A stretch of DNA of 64,000 bases from Salisediminibacterium beveridgei (lineage in GTDB: Bacteria > Bacillota > Bacilli > Bacillales > Salisediminibacteriaceae). This document shows, piece after piece, positions 9,170 through 18,501 of this stretch. The stretch lies in contig NZ_CP012502.1 in assembly GCF_001721685.1 (NCBI RefSeq), positions 62,001-126,000 on the forward strand, in the 5' to 3' direction. Positions within the stretch are counted from its first letter, which is position 1. Every line of letters starts with the position of its first letter. Made by a program: the position numbers and the translations under genes. Below the pieces are notes generated by a model. It saw nothing but the letters and a program-made list of their open reading frames with translations, was not told the origin of the DNA and ran no database searches.

Positions 9170-10081
9170 TCAGCGCCACTCGTATGGTGTTGCTTGATAG
9201 ACATAGTAATTGAGCCAGTTGGAAAACAACAGATGCGCATGCGAGCGCCAGTAGTTCAACGGCTGTTCGTCCGGATTATTGTCCGGAAAATAGTGAGCGG
9301 GGATCCGTACCGTCAATCCCCGGTCGAGATCACGCTCGTATTCCTGCTTCAATGTATCCGTTTCATACTCCAGGTGCCCGGTGGCCATAATATGGCGGCC
9401 ATCTTTGGAAATCATGAGAAAAGGACCTGCTTCCGGTGAAGAGGCAAGAAGCGTCAGATCGGGGTGTTCGTTAATGGCTTCCTCGGAAACGTTCGTGTAC
9501 CTCGAATGCGGTGCGATAAATTCATCATCAAAGCCCCGCAGCAGTTCGATGTTGTCACTGTTGAAAATCCGGTGGCTGAAGATGCCGGAACATTTTTCCT
9601 TCAACGGAAACTTGTCGATTTTGAAATGATAGTACAGTGCTGCCTGTGCCCCCCAGCAGATGTGCAGGGTGGACGTCACGTTATCCTCAGCCCAGTCCAT
9701 GATCTTCGCCATCTCTTCCCAGTATGCAACTTCCTCGAACTGTAAGTGTTCAATCGGTGCACCGGTGATGATCAACCCATCGAACTTTTTGTGACGGATT
9801 TCATCGAATGTTTTATAGAAATTTTCCGTATGCGATTGGCTCGTATGCTTTGGCTGATACGTGGCTGTTTTTAAAAACGTGATATTGAGCTGCAGGGGGG
9901 TATTACCGAGCAGTCTTAAAATATGGCCTTCCGTTGCCTGTTTGTCCGGCATCAGATTAAGAATAATAATATTCAGCGGACGTATGTCCTGAGTGGTCGC
10001 CCGTTCATCGTCCATGATGAAAATATTTTCTTTTTCGAGCAGGGCTCTTGCAGGAAGGTCTTTCGGTATATTTACCGGCAT
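9170..10081 (-). CDS. metA: Homoserine O-acyltransferase MetA, predicted to use acetyl-CoA
   Basis: First committed step of methionine synthesis from homoserine. I place the start at ATG 10081 because GAGGTG lies 6 nt upstream, giving 303 residues. The upstream GTG at 10090 would overlap that ribosome-binding site. In this numbering the catalytic Cys is 142 (HICWGAQ), as in other MetA proteins. Residue 111 is Glu (APIEHL). Work on MetA enzymes links Glu111 with acetyl-CoA use and Gly111 with succinyl-CoA use, so this is probably a homoserine acetyltransferase. A promoter without a long leader precedes it, so no SAM riboswitch is present. Confidence 0.92.
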   Translation of the reverse strand: MPVNIPKDLPARALLEKENIFIMDDERATTQDIRPLNIIILNLMPDKQATEGHILRLLGNTPLQLNITFLKTATYQPKHTSQSHTENFYKTFDEIRHKKFDGLIITGAPIEHLQFEEVAYWEEMAKIMDWAEDNVTSTLHICWGAQAALYYHFKIDKFPLKEKCSGIFSHRIFNSDNIELLRGFDDEFIAPHSRYTNVSEEAINEHPDLTLLASSPEAGPFLMISKDGRHIMATGHLEYETDTLKQEYERDLDRGLTVRIPAHYFPDNNPDEQPLNYWRSHAHLLFSNWLNYYVYQATPYEWR

Positions 10082-10129
10082 GGGAATCACCTCGTTGTCT
10101 TGTTGATGTGAGAATTTTCGCTAAATTTA

Positions 10130-10157
10130 ATTATAACAGTTACAATGAAAACTACAA
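10130..10157 (-). promoter_or_regulatory. Predicted promoter of metA
   Basis: On the minus strand TTGTAG (10152-10157), a 16-nt spacer and TATAAT (10130-10135). It leaves a leader of only about 45 nt. Confidence 0.5.
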
Positions 10158-10237
10158 TCCTAAAGGTGTGAATTGATTTGCATGAACTGCCGGTTTGTGA
10201 GAGAATTCACTATGAATAGCGTAGAGAAAGGAAGACA

Positions 10238-11014
10238 ATGATGAAAAATAAAGCTGTATTTTTTGATATTGATGGCACATTGCTCAATCATGATAAGCTG
10301 TTACCCGCTTCGACAAAAGAGGCGATTGCGACGTTGAAAGCGGCTGGTCATTTTGTCGGTATCGCAACGGGTCGCGCACCATTCATGTTTGAAGAACTGC
10401 GCCAGGAGCTGGAGATTGATACGTTTGTGAGCTTCAATGGTCAGTATGTGGTGCATAAAGAGGAGCCGGTTTTGCGGAATGCATTGGCACCGGAAGCCGT
10501 GAAGGAACTGGTCGATTTTGCAAAAGAAAAAGATCATCCCCTTGTTTTTATGGACCACACAGGCATGCGTGCGAATGATACAGAGCACGCCTATATTTAC
10601 GAGGCGATCGGCTCATTGAAGTTTGATTATCCGCCGTTTGATCCGGATTATTATCAGAACCGGGCGTTGTATCAGACGCTTTTGTTCTGTAAAGATGGGG
10701 AAGAAGCGCCTTATCAAGCACGCTTTGATGCGTTCGACTTCATCCGCTGGCACGAGAAATCCACCGATATCCTGCCGGCAAAAGGATCCAAGGCAAAAGG
10801 GATCGAGGCCCTGATTACCAAATTGAACCTGAATCCGGATGATGTCTATGTCTTTGGCGATGGCCCGAATGATGTGGAGATGATCGCGTCTTCGAAACAC
10901 GGCATCGCGATGGGCAACAGTGTACCACAGACCAAAGCTGTGGCGGATTTTGTGACCAAGGATGTCAACGATGACGGTGTCGTGCACGGATTGAAACACG
11001 TTGGATTGTTATAA
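10238..11014 (+). CDS. HAD-superfamily phosphatase, Cof/YkrA type
   Basis: Cytoplasmic phosphatase of the HAD IIB (Cof) class, 258 residues. Motif I is FFDIDGT with nucleophile Asp10 and acid/base Asp12, motif II is IATGR, and the C-terminal motif FGDGPNDVEM binds Mg. It resembles B. subtilis YkrA. Substrates of these enzymes are usually sugar phosphates or flavin-related phosphates, and the sequence does not tell which. The gene stands alone with a strong terminator. Start ATG 10238 or the next codon, with GAAAGGAAG upstream. Confidence 0.85.
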   Translation: MMKNKAVFFDIDGTLLNHDKLLPASTKEAIATLKAAGHFVGIATGRAPFMFEELRQELEIDTFVSFNGQYVVHKEEPVLRNALAPEAVKELVDFAKEKDHPLVFMDHTGMRANDTEHAYIYEAIGSLKFDYPPFDPDYYQNRALYQTLLFCKDGEEAPYQARFDAFDFIRWHEKSTDILPAKGSKAKGIEALITKLNLNPDDVYVFGDGPNDVEMIASSKHGIAMGNSVPQTKAVADFVTKDVNDDGVVHGLKHVGLL

Positions 11015-11040
11015 TCAGAATCACTGTATTTTCAAGTGAC

Positions 11041-11074
11041 AAATCCCCTCCTGGAGTTGGCCAGGAGGGGATTT
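11041..11074. terminator. Bidirectional terminator between the HAD gene and thrB
   Basis: A perfect 14-bp stem AAATCCCCTCCTGG/CCAGGAGGGGATTT with a 6-nt loop lies between convergent genes. Confidence 0.9.
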
Positions 11075-11075
11075 G

Positions 11076-11990
11076 TCATTCCGTTGTGAGTTTGTGTTTG
11101 ACGGTGACGCCGTGCGGATCCGGTTGAAGACATTCGATCGTGGATTCTGGAAAAGCCCGCTGTATCCTCGATTTCATTTCTTCGCCGGTGCCCTGAGGCG
11201 TGAAGAATAAAATAATCGGTCCTGCGCCGCTTAATGTCGCACCGTAGACAGGGAGTTGATCTGCGATCTCCTCTGCTTGTTTCCATTCGGGGATATTCAG
11301 ATAACGATAAGGACGGTGGAAACGGTCCTTTTTCATCATCCGTCCTGCGAGTGTCCAGTCGTTTCGCATCATGGCAGCCACCTGGACATTACTGATACTG
11401 CTCGCTTTTACCGCTTCAGCATAATTCAAGGTTTCAGGCAGTGCGTCCCTGGATTTGGAAGTGCTCACAGGGTAATCAGGGATCAGTGCCACTAAATCGA
11501 TGGCGGGGATCCCGGCCCGGACAATCTCGGTACCTTCCTCGTCATGGTGCCCGACAACCAACCCGCCGTAAATGGAAGGGGCAACATTATCCGGATGTCC
11601 TTCATAAAGCGTGGCCCACTGCACTTTTTCCTCATCGGTCAGGTGCAGATGTAATAATTGATTCGTCAGCTCAATCCCGGCAACAATTGCTGTTGCGCTG
11701 CTTCCAAAACCGCGTGCGAGAGGAATATTGCTCACCATGCCGATATGAACCGGTGGCAGGGGTTCGTTCCATTTGTCAGCCAGCCACTTGGCAATTTCGA
11801 TGATGAAATTGCTCTCATCTGTTGGAATTCCTTCGAGATCGCCGGCAATCAGTTCAACTTCCCACACCTCGGACGGGGTAATGGTCAAGGAGAGATGCCG
11901 GTTCAAAGCCATGCCGACAGAATCGAACCCAGGTCCTAAATTTGCGGTGCTTGCGGGTACGATGATGTCAAAGGAATCAAAGCGGCTCAT
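11076..11990 (-). CDS. thrB: Homoserine kinase
   Basis: Phosphorylates homoserine for threonine synthesis. The GHMP-kinase motifs are all present in 304 residues: [13 protein letters not shown] at 12-24, the ATP loop [10 protein letters not shown] at 91-100, and the C-terminal GATLSGAGP. The start overlaps the thrC stop by 4 nt (ATGA), so translation is coupled. It is the last gene of hom-thrC-thrB, and the shared terminator follows directly. Confidence 0.95.
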   Translation of the reverse strand: MSRFDSFDIIVPASTANLGPGFDSVGMALNRHLSLTITPSEVWEVELIAGDLEGIPTDESNFIIEIAKWLADKWNEPLPPVHIGMVSNIPLARGFGSSATAIVAGIELTNQLLHLHLTDEEKVQWATLYEGHPDNVAPSIYGGLVVGHHDEEGTEIVRAGIPAIDLVALIPDYPVSTSKSRDALPETLNYAEAVKASSISNVQVAAMMRNDWTLAGRMMKKDRFHRPYRYLNIPEWKQAEEIADQLPVYGATLSGAGPIILFFTPQGTGEEMKSRIQRAFPESTIECLQPDPHGVTVKHKLTTE

Positions 11991-13048
11991 GCGTTCACAC
12001 GTCCAAGCAAGTGTTCAAATACGACCTTCTCATCATTTGGCAGGACGGTCGGTTGAACCGGAGCGGTATCAATGGCGGTATTCGGATCTTTCAGACCGTT
12101 TCCTGTCAGGACACAGACGACTCTTGATCCTTTTTTGATTTCACCGGTCTTGAGCTGTTTGATGAGGCCGGCAATGGAAGCGGCGGAAGCCGGTTCTGCA
12201 AAGACCCCTTCTTCACGGGCAATCAGCTTATAGGCCTCAACGATTTCATCATCGGTGACGTAATCGATTTTCCCGTTGGACTCTCTTGCAGCGGTTACTG
12301 CGTAGTCCCAGCTGGCGGGATTCCCGATGCGGATCGCTGTGGCGAGGGTTTCCGGCTGATCGATGATCTTATTCATGGCAATCGATGCCGAGCCTTCTGC
12401 TTCGAAGCCACGCATTTCGGGCAGTCCGGTTCCTTTTGCTTCATGGTACTCCTTGAAGCCTTTCCAGTATGCAGTGATGTTTCCGGCATTCCCGACAGGG
12501 ATGGACAGGACATCCGGAGCAGAACCGAGGACGTCGACGATTTCAAACGCTGCCGTTTTCTGGCCTTCAATGCGAAACGGGTTGACGGAGTTAACGAGCG
12601 TGATCGGTGACTGATCTTCGAGGTTACGCACCATCTGCAGCGCCTGATCGAAGTTTCCTTCGATACTGACAATTTCACCGCCGTAGACGACAGCCTGTGC
12701 CAGCTTACCCATCGCAATTTTGCCGTCGGGGATCACGATAAAGCAGCGCATTCTCGCCTGTGCTGCATACGCGGCAGCTGCAGCAGACGTATTTCCTGTT
12801 GAGGCACACATAATCGCCTCACTTCCCGCTTCCTTGGCTTTTGCTACCGCCATGACCATCCCCCGGTCTTTAAAAGAACCAGTCGGATTGGCACCGTCAT
12901 ACTTTACGTAGAGCTCCACACCGAATTTCTCGGACAGGTGCTTCATCGGAAGAAGGGGGGTATTCCCCTCCTGAAGGGAAAGCAGGGGGGTGTGCTCATT
13001 GACTGGCAAATACTGCCGGTATTCTTCAAGTAATCCTCGCCACATCAT
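11987..13048 (-). CDS. thrC: Threonine synthase
   Basis: PLP enzyme that converts O-phosphohomoserine to threonine. The 353-residue protein belongs to the short Bacillus-type class. The PLP lysine is Lys60 in [10 protein letters not shown], and the phosphate-binding loop is PVGNAGN near 186-192. It overlaps hom upstream and thrB downstream by 4 nt each (ATGA junctions). Confidence 0.95.
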   Translation of the reverse strand: MMWRGLLEEYRQYLPVNEHTPLLSLQEGNTPLLPMKHLSEKFGVELYVKYDGANPTGSFKDRGMVMAVAKAKEAGSEAIMCASTGNTSAAAAAYAAQARMRCFIVIPDGKIAMGKLAQAVVYGGEIVSIEGNFDQALQMVRNLEDQSPITLVNSVNPFRIEGQKTAAFEIVDVLGSAPDVLSIPVGNAGNITAYWKGFKEYHEAKGTGLPEMRGFEAEGSASIAMNKIIDQPETLATAIRIGNPASWDYAVTAARESNGKIDYVTDDEIVEAYKLIAREEGVFAEPASAASIAGLIKQLKTGEIKKGSRVVCVLTGNGLKDPNTAIDTAPVQPTVLPNDEKVVFEHLLGRVNA

Positions 13049-14346
13049 CGTTTCATGACTCCTTCCACACGGTAGGTGCTTTTCACTTCGACCACCGCAT
13101 CCATTTCATCTAATTTTTTGAGTACGTCTTTATAATTTTTCCGGGACACACCGTGTGTTACGACAATGATTTCAGCGAGCCGGCCTTCGTTCAACGGGAC
13201 CTGAAGAATCTTTTCAAGGCTGATGTCGCAGGTCCCGAAAACGTCCGTCAGGTTGCCGAAGGTTCCAGGCTGATCCTTGGCATGAATGCGCACGAAATAC
13301 TTGGAGAAGATCTCCTCATCTGTTTTCAGTTTCTTATCGAACTGCGGAATCACAAGGCTCTTGCCGTTTACACCGAGACGCTTATTGCGAAGCACGGCGA
13401 CGAGGTCCGAGACAATCGAAGTGGCGGTTGGGAATTTCCCCGCGCCCGGACCATAATACATCGTTTCTCCGACCGCTTCCCCGTAAACATACACGGCGTT
13501 AAACTCATCGTCCACTGAAGCGAGAGGGTGTTCGTTTGGAATCAGCGTCGGTTCGACACTCACTTCGACCTTATCCTCACAGCGGTTCGCGAGGCCGATC
13601 AGTTTCATGGTATAGCCGAGTTGCTCTGCGTATTGAATATCTTCTGAGGTGATGCCCGTCATCCCGGTGACAGATACGTCAGAAAGGTCGAGGTTCATGG
13701 AAAATCCGAGGGTACCCAGTATTGAGATCTTCCGTGCAGCATCGATGCCTTCCACATCGGAAGTGGGATCTGCCTCTGCATAACCGAGGGCTTTTGCTTC
13801 TTGCAACACTTCATCATACAAACGGCCTTCTTTGGTCATTTTTGTGAGGATATAGTTGGTCGTTCCGTTGACGATGCCCATCATTTTCGTGATCCGGTCT
13901 GAGGCAAGGCCTTCCACCAGTGTGCGAAGAATCGGGATCCCACCGGCAACACTCGCCTCGTAATAGAGGTCCGTACCGGTTTTGTTCGCCAGCGTCAACA
14001 GTTCCGAGCCGTGCTCAGCCATGACGTCTTTATTGGCGGTGACCACATGCTTTCCCTGTTCGAGGGCTTTTCTGATGTATTTTCGGGCGTCTCCGGTGCC
14101 CCCCATCACCTCGATGACCACATCGATCTCTGGGTCTTCGAGTATATCATCTGCATTCAGGGTCAGCATGCCTTCTTCGACATGGATCCCCCGGTCTTTA
14201 TCCAAATCATTCACCAGGATCCGGCTGATTTCAATGGGGCAGCCTACCTGATGGACGAGCTTATCCTGGTGATCGCGAACGATCTGCAGGACCCCGGTTC
14301 CGACTGTTCCGAATCCAAGTAAACCAATCATCATTTTTTCACTCAT
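13045..14346 (-). CDS. hom: Homoserine dehydrogenase with C-terminal ACT domain
   Basis: Reduces aspartate semialdehyde to homoserine, the branch point to Thr and Met. The 433-residue protein has an N-terminal NAD(P) loop [11 protein letters not shown] (8-18), the catalytic segment [16 protein letters not shown] near 155-170, and an ACT domain from about 350 ([15 protein letters not shown]) that predicts threonine feedback. It is the first gene of hom-thrC-thrB under a strong promoter. The leader is only about 50 nt, so attenuation by a T-box is unlikely. Confidence 0.95.
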   Translation of the reverse strand: MSEKMMIGLLGFGTVGTGVLQIVRDHQDKLVHQVGCPIEISRILVNDLDKDRGIHVEEGMLTLNADDILEDPEIDVVIEVMGGTGDARKYIRKALEQGKHVVTANKDVMAEHGSELLTLANKTGTDLYYEASVAGGIPILRTLVEGLASDRITKMMGIVNGTTNYILTKMTKEGRLYDEVLQEAKALGYAEADPTSDVEGIDAARKISILGTLGFSMNLDLSDVSVTGMTGITSEDIQYAEQLGYTMKLIGLANRCEDKVEVSVEPTLIPNEHPLASVDDEFNAVYVYGEAVGETMYYGPGAGKFPTATSIVSDLVAVLRNKRLGVNGKSLVIPQFDKKLKTDEEIFSKYFVRIHAKDQPGTFGNLTDVFGTCDISLEKILQVPLNEGRLAEIIVVTHGVSRKNYKDVLKKLDEMDAVVEVKSTYRVEGVMKR

Positions 14347-14400
14347 TGCTTACACTCCCTACGTCTTTAATTCGTGTACACTTGTCATCATATAATGGAC

Positions 14401-14429
14401 ATTATAGAGAGGTTTTGTCACAATCTCAA
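14401..14429 (-). promoter_or_regulatory. Sigma-A promoter of hom-thrC-thrB
   Basis: On the minus strand TTGAGA (14424-14429), a 17-nt spacer and a perfect TATAAT (14401-14406). Confidence 0.75.
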
Positions 14430-14540
14430 CCGTTTTCCCGAAAAAGTCGGAATACTTTGAAGCCTTGTGCAGCAAGAATTCAAAAGGTATACGCTTACAT
14501 TTGAGGAGGGGTTATTCATTTGATTCTTTAATTCACAAAT

Positions 14541-14570
14541 TTGACACAAAAAAGATAAATGTTATATAGT
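14541..14570 (+). promoter_or_regulatory. Predicted promoter of the HEAT-protein/glycosyltransferase operon
   Basis: A perfect TTGACA (14541-14546) is followed by TATAGT at 14565-14570 (18-nt spacer) or TATATA at 14563-14568 (16 nt). Confidence 0.65.
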
Positions 14571-14600
14571 GATATTAATCTTTATATTAAAAATATCACT
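14568..14600. repeat. Inverted repeat over the -10 and start region
   Basis: AGTGATATT (14568-14576) and AATATCACT (14592-14600) form a perfect 9-bp inverted repeat with a 15-nt spacer. It starts inside the -10 and ends just before the ribosome-binding site. It may be an operator or a leader hairpin. Confidence 0.6.
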
Positions 14601-14615
14601 AAATGAGGTGGGAAA

Positions 14616-15652
14616 ATGGTGGCTGTGGCTTTATGGACCATTGGCGGGTTGTTCGTTGTTCAGGTGCTGCTTTTGGTGTTTATGATGATCAAAAAACACC
14701 GGGAGCTGACATTAATAGAGCGATTAAAGGTATTGGACGAAAAACTCACCGTGGAGTTTGAAGACTATATTCAAGGAAAAAAACCGCTTCACCCCCGTTT
14801 TCCTGAGAAAAATAATCTGAAGGTTCAATTGATGGAGGCCATATTGGAACGCAGTCTTGAAGATGCGGATGATTTACAGACAGCGCGGATCAGAGAGTTG
14901 GCAGAAGGAAGTCTCACGAAAGAATACAGGAGGCGTCTGAAACGTGGCGGCTGGGCGAATCGGATCAATGCATTGTACTTTATCGAAGACTTTAAGATGA
15001 ACAACCTCGTGGATGAAGTATACAGCACCGTGGTAAAAAGCCAAGATCGCGGGGATGAAGAGTTCAGGCAGGGCTTGAGGACGATGGCTGCTTTGCAGGA
15101 TCGCAGAGTGTTTGAATTAATCGAAGCGAACGATTATTTGCCTGTTTCGCTTTTCAAAGAAATATTCCAGCGGTTGAATCAGAATGCGGTCGATTATTGG
15201 TTTTCGAAGTATAAGAGTCATGAAGCGGTACCTGAACATCTGCTTGGACCGTTTATCAGCCACTGCGGTGATGTGAGAGCGAAACCATATCAGAAACGGA
15301 TTGAGGAGTGTCTCACGGATCCCCGTGACGAAATCCGCATCAAGACACTGAAGGCGATGAGCAGGTACAGAGAAGTATTGAATGAATCACACATCGAATC
15401 CTTTTTACCTCAGATTTGTGGGAAGAGCGGTTGATGGTCGCTAAATTGACCGGGAACGCTGCTTTGGATGAGTATCAAATTCAGTTGAAAACACTGATGT
15501 CCGACCCGAAGTGGTGGGTCCGTTTTGCGGCAGCCAATGCTCTGAAACAACTTGAGGGTGGGGAAGGGATGCTCCGTAAAATTGCGGATTCCGGTAATGA
15601 TCCATTCGCTAAAGATATGGCAGGGTATACACTGACAACAAATGGGGGGTAA
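14616..15652 (+). pseudogene. HEAT-repeat-like membrane-anchored protein, split by a -1 frameshift
   Basis: Partner gene of the glycosyltransferase that follows. The first frame (14616-15434, 272 residues) has one N-terminal membrane helix (about 3-24) and then helical repeats. It ends in GKSG after a TTTTT run at 15402-15406. The -1 frame continues with TSDLWEERLMVAKLTG and a typical HEAT-like end (SDPKWWVRFAAANALKQL) to 15652. One extra T in the run would give a single protein of about 345 residues. So this is a recent mutation, a sequencing error or a programmed shift at C-TTT-TTA. GAGGTGGG precedes ATG 14616. I do not know a function beyond probable help to polysaccharide synthesis. Confidence 0.7.
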
Positions 15653-15656
15653 CATC

Positions 15657-17087
15657 GTGAATTCCGACTGGATCGTAACCATACTTGAAACCATGGCTTG
15701 GATTATCGTCATTTATATGCTGTTTGTCGTCGTGCTGTACCTGGTGTTATTCCTTATCGCCACACCGAAAGTGCGTCGCGAACAGAAATTGAACAGAAAG
15801 GAACAAATTGAAGAAATGACGGTAAATCAGGATACGTACCCGATATCTGTCCTTGTACCGGCATTTAATGAAGAGGTAGGGATTGTACCGTCTGTCCAGT
15901 CGCTGATGACACTGAATTATCCTGAGTATGAGGTCATTGTGATCAATGATGGTTCAGAAGATGAGACATCAGAACGGATGAAAGAAGCTTTTCAGATGAA
16001 ACCGATCATCCTGGCTACCCGCAAGCACTTTGAAACAGAAGCGGTCGTTGCTGCCTATCAGTCAACCATTCATGGACAGTTGTTCATGATTGAGAAAGAG
16101 AATGGGGGTAAAGGAGATTCCTTGAATGCGGGGATCAATTTTTCCACCTATCCTTATTTTGCTTCTATCGATGCGGATTCGATTCTCGAAAAGGATGCAC
16201 TCTTAAAAACAATCAAACCGATCATTGATTCCGGCGGTCAAGTCACGGCGACCGGTGGAACCGTCCGAATTGCGAACGGTTGTCAGATGGAGCAAAGTGA
16301 AATCAAGAAAATCAGTTTACCGAAAAACCCGTTGGAAGTCATGCAGATCATTGAATATTTCCGTGGTTTTCTCATCGGACGTCTTGGCTTCAGTCGCACG
16401 AATATGCTGTTGATCGTCTCTGGCGCTTTCGGGGTTTTTGAAAAAAGGCAGGTTGTAAAAGTAGGAGGCTATGACAAAAAAACGGTAGGCGAAGACATGG
16501 AGCTGATTGTCCGGATACACCGCTCAATCAAAGATGAAAAATCAGATCAGCGGATCGAGTACATTCAGGACCCGGTCTGCTGGACGGAAGCACCGAGTAC
16601 CTTTCAATCATTGAAGGCCCAGCGGATCCGCTGGCAGAGAGGATTGGCGGAAACCGTCTGGCGCCACAAAGGAATGATGTTTAATCCGAAATACAAACGG
16701 GTCGGGCTCTTTTCACTCCCTTATTATACGTTTGTGGAGCTGCTCAGCTCTGTGGCTGAGTTCCTCGGGTATTTCATCATTATCCTCGGTCTGGTCTTTG
16801 CGTTTATTGACCCGGCGATTGCGGCTGTTATGTTTGCCGTCACCATTCTGTATGCGTCACTGTTGTCGTCGCTCTCCGTTATGCTCGAAGAATGGACCTA
16901 CCATAAATATCAGGACATCAGGAGTTTACCGATTCTCTTTCTCTACGCACTTACGGAAGGTTTCTGGTACCGTCCTTTGATGGTATCGTTTCGAATCGTC
17001 GGCCTTTTCAGTGCCTTCAGAAGAAAGCGTGACTGGGGCAACATGGAACGAAAAGGAATCGAACAATCCGAGAAGAGAGCCGTATAA
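15657..17087 (+). CDS. Processive family-2 glycosyltransferase, PgaC/IcaA-like
   Basis: Membrane enzyme expected to polymerise and export a beta-linked polysaccharide. I choose GTG 15657 because GGGGGG lies 7 nt upstream, while ATG 15642 has no ribosome-binding site; this gives 476 residues. One helix lies at the N-terminus (WIIVIYMLFVVVLYLVLFL). The GT2 domain follows with VPAFNEE, DGSEDET, the metal motif DADS, GEDMEL and the processivity motif QRIRW. Three or four helices lie at the C-terminus. The set DXD plus QXXRW is known from cellulose, hyaluronan and poly-GlcNAc synthases. The sugar is not known. It is co-transcribed with the frameshifted HEAT gene. Confidence 0.82.
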   Translation: MNSDWIVTILETMAWIIVIYMLFVVVLYLVLFLIATPKVRREQKLNRKEQIEEMTVNQDTYPISVLVPAFNEEVGIVPSVQSLMTLNYPEYEVIVINDGSEDETSERMKEAFQMKPIILATRKHFETEAVVAAYQSTIHGQLFMIEKENGGKGDSLNAGINFSTYPYFASIDADSILEKDALLKTIKPIIDSGGQVTATGGTVRIANGCQMEQSEIKKISLPKNPLEVMQIIEYFRGFLIGRLGFSRTNMLLIVSGAFGVFEKRQVVKVGGYDKKTVGEDMELIVRIHRSIKDEKSDQRIEYIQDPVCWTEAPSTFQSLKAQRIRWQRGLAETVWRHKGMMFNPKYKRVGLFSLPYYTFVELLSSVAEFLGYFIIILGLVFAFIDPAIAAVMFAVTILYASLLSSLSVMLEEWTYHKYQDIRSLPILFLYALTEGFWYRPLMVSFRIVGLFSAFRRKRDWGNMERKGIEQSEKRAV

Positions 17088-17100
17088 ATGAATGTGTCTC

Positions 17101-17143
17101 CAAAAAACGAACCTCGTCTGCTTAGACAAGGTTCGTTTTTTGG
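17101..17143 (+). terminator. Terminator of the glycosyltransferase operon
   Basis: AAAAAACGAACCT pairs with AGGTTCGTTTTTT around an inner GTCT/AGAC stem, ending in a run of T. Confidence 0.9.
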
Positions 17144-17265
17144 AGCGATTAATCAATCTGTTCCAACAACGCCTGACAGAAAAAGTAAAACAATTTGTTT
17201 TCCCTGATCATATGCAGCGTTTTATGAAACCTTTGTGAACAGCGTGCCGTAAACAGGGAAGTACC

Positions 17266-17294
17266 TTGACCGGAGACTTTTCAAGGCGCATAAT
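17266..17294 (+). promoter_or_regulatory. Promoter of mifM-yidC2
   Basis: TTGACC (17266-17271), a 17-nt spacer and CATAAT (17289-17294). Confidence 0.65.
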
Positions 17295-17323
17295 CATTTT
17301 AGTTTGAAAGGAGGTGAATCGGT

Positions 17324-17680
17324 ATGATGATGGAAGTGTATCAGGATTTATGGCAGGTGCTGATGATCGCAGGGCTGATCATGTCGGTAACATCGGCGCA
17401 TGCAGGCATCCTGTTTTTGCGGCATGGGCATCGGAAAGATATGCAGCTCATGCAGCATAGAGCAGCGGGCTGTCACACAAAGCCGCAGCTGTTAATCGGT
17501 TCAGGTGCCACGTTAGACACCTGGCAGACCCGCCTGGTGTCTATGATCCAGCGGAAGATCGCTCCGGATGACGATGATGAAGCCCACCACAGCTCTTTTT
17601 TTCACAGCCAATCTGAGATGAAAAAAGGAGCCGGTAAATATGGAACTTGTCATCAACCGATTCACCCGACCAATCAATAA
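17324..17680 (+). CDS. mifM: MifM-like translation-arrest sensor peptide upstream of yidC2
   Basis: In B. subtilis MifM is a membrane nascent chain that stalls its own ribosome when YidC activity is low and thereby switches on yidC2. This 118-residue product has a near-perfect ribosome-binding site (AAAGGAGGTGA), one N-terminal membrane helix (about 9-32), and a C-terminal stretch R70-L-V-S-M-I75 followed by the acidic run D82-D-D-D-E86-A87. That compares with RITTWI and DEEDA of MifM, with a spacer four residues shorter. The reading frame overlaps yidC2 by 41 nt. A hairpin that hides the yidC2 ribosome-binding site starts 8 nt after the Ala87 codon. Identity rests on position, topology, motif and hairpin, not on overall similarity. 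Confidence 0.78.
   Translation: MMMEVYQDLWQVLMIAGLIMSVTSAHAGILFLRHGHRKDMQLMQHRAAGCHTKPQLLIGSGATLDTWQTRLVSMIQRKIAPDDDDEAHHSSFFHSQSEMKKGAGKYGTCHQPIHPTNQ
17592..17631 (+). promoter_or_regulatory. Hairpin sequestering the yidC2 ribosome-binding site
   Basis: The 5' arm GCTCTTTTTTTCA (17592-17604) pairs with TGAAAAAAGGAGC (17619-17631) over 13 bp with a single G-U pair and a 14-nt loop. The 3' arm contains the yidC2 Shine-Dalgarno AAAAAAGGAG. A ribosome stalled near codons 86-90 of mifM would cover the 5' arm and free the site. Confidence 0.8.
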
Positions 17681-18488
17681 ATCCGTCCTCATCCTGCTGA
17701 TGGGTATCACCTTGATTGCACTACTCAGCGGCTGCAACCAGACTGCGATGATGGACCCGATTGATGCGGAGACGACGGGATTATTTAATCATTACGTGAT
17801 CTATCCCTTCTCATTTATGCTGACATTCTTTGCTGACCTCTTCGGTGGTAACTACGGTTGGTCGATCGTGATGATGACCGTACTGATCCGCACTGCATTG
17901 ATGCCGCTGATGCTGAAGCAGCAAAAGACCCAGCTGAATACGAAAGAGAAAATGATTTATCTGCAGCCGGAATTGACTGCACTGAATGAAAAATATAAAG
18001 AAAAAAAAGAACAGGAAGACAAACAGGCGATGCAAAAGGAAATGATGGCAATCTATTCAAAGCATCAGTTCAATCCTCTGACCTCGGTAGGCTGCCTGCC
18101 GATGCTGATTCAGTTGCCGATATTGATCGGTTTTTACCAGGCAATTATGCGAACGCCTGAGATTGCCGAGCACCAGTTTCTCTGGTTCAGTCTGGGCGAA
18201 ACGGATTTGATCTTGCCCCTGGTGGCAGCGCTCGTTTATTTTCTCCAGTTCCGCCTGTCCATGTTCGGAATGGAAGAGAAACAACAGAAACAAATGGCGA
18301 TGTTCGGTTATATCACACCGGTGATGATGGGCGGTTTTTCCTTCGTCGTCTCTGCCGCCCTGCCGCTGTACTGGACTGTCGGTGGACTGTTCCTGATTGT
18401 GCAGACCCTGACCTTCAAGTGGCTTTTCCGGGAACGAAACGCGAAACTGCGCACCTTGGCTGAAGAACAGGCAGCCAACCCGTCGTAA
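17640..18488 (+). CDS. yidC2: Membrane protein insertase YidC2 (Oxa1 family)
   Basis: Inserts proteins into the cytoplasmic membrane. The 282-residue protein has a lipoprotein signal peptide with LLSGC (Cys32), the short lipid-anchored form typical of Gram-positive bacteria. The first Oxa1 helix starts with YPFSFMLTFFADLFGG, and the conserved MIRTALMPLMLKQQ-like segment is present (VLIRTALMPLM). A charged cytoplasmic coiled hairpin (about 99-140) and the segment NPLTSVGCLPMLIQLPILIGFYQA follow. Placement directly after the MifM-like peptide marks it as the inducible paralogue. The constitutive copy (SpoIIIJ) should be elsewhere. Confidence 0.92.
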   Translation: MELVINRFTRPINKSVLILLMGITLIALLSGCNQTAMMDPIDAETTGLFNHYVIYPFSFMLTFFADLFGGNYGWSIVMMTVLIRTALMPLMLKQQKTQLNTKEKMIYLQPELTALNEKYKEKKEQEDKQAMQKEMMAIYSKHQFNPLTSVGCLPMLIQLPILIGFYQAIMRTPEIAEHQFLWFSLGETDLILPLVAALVYFLQFRLSMFGMEEKQQKQMAMFGYITPVMMGGFSFVVSAALPLYWTVGGLFLIVQTLTFKWLFRERNAKLRTLAEEQAANPS

Positions 18489-18501
18489 AACTTTTACAAT
18501 G

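Noticed and set aside
10111..10125. CodY-like word AATTTTCGCTAAATT before metA.
   Set aside because: Only 12 of 15 matches with errors at the central C-W-G core, so not distinguishable from AT-rich background.
14347..14400. T-box or riboswitch in the hom leader.
   Set aside because: The predicted start leaves only about 50 nt, too short for such an RNA.
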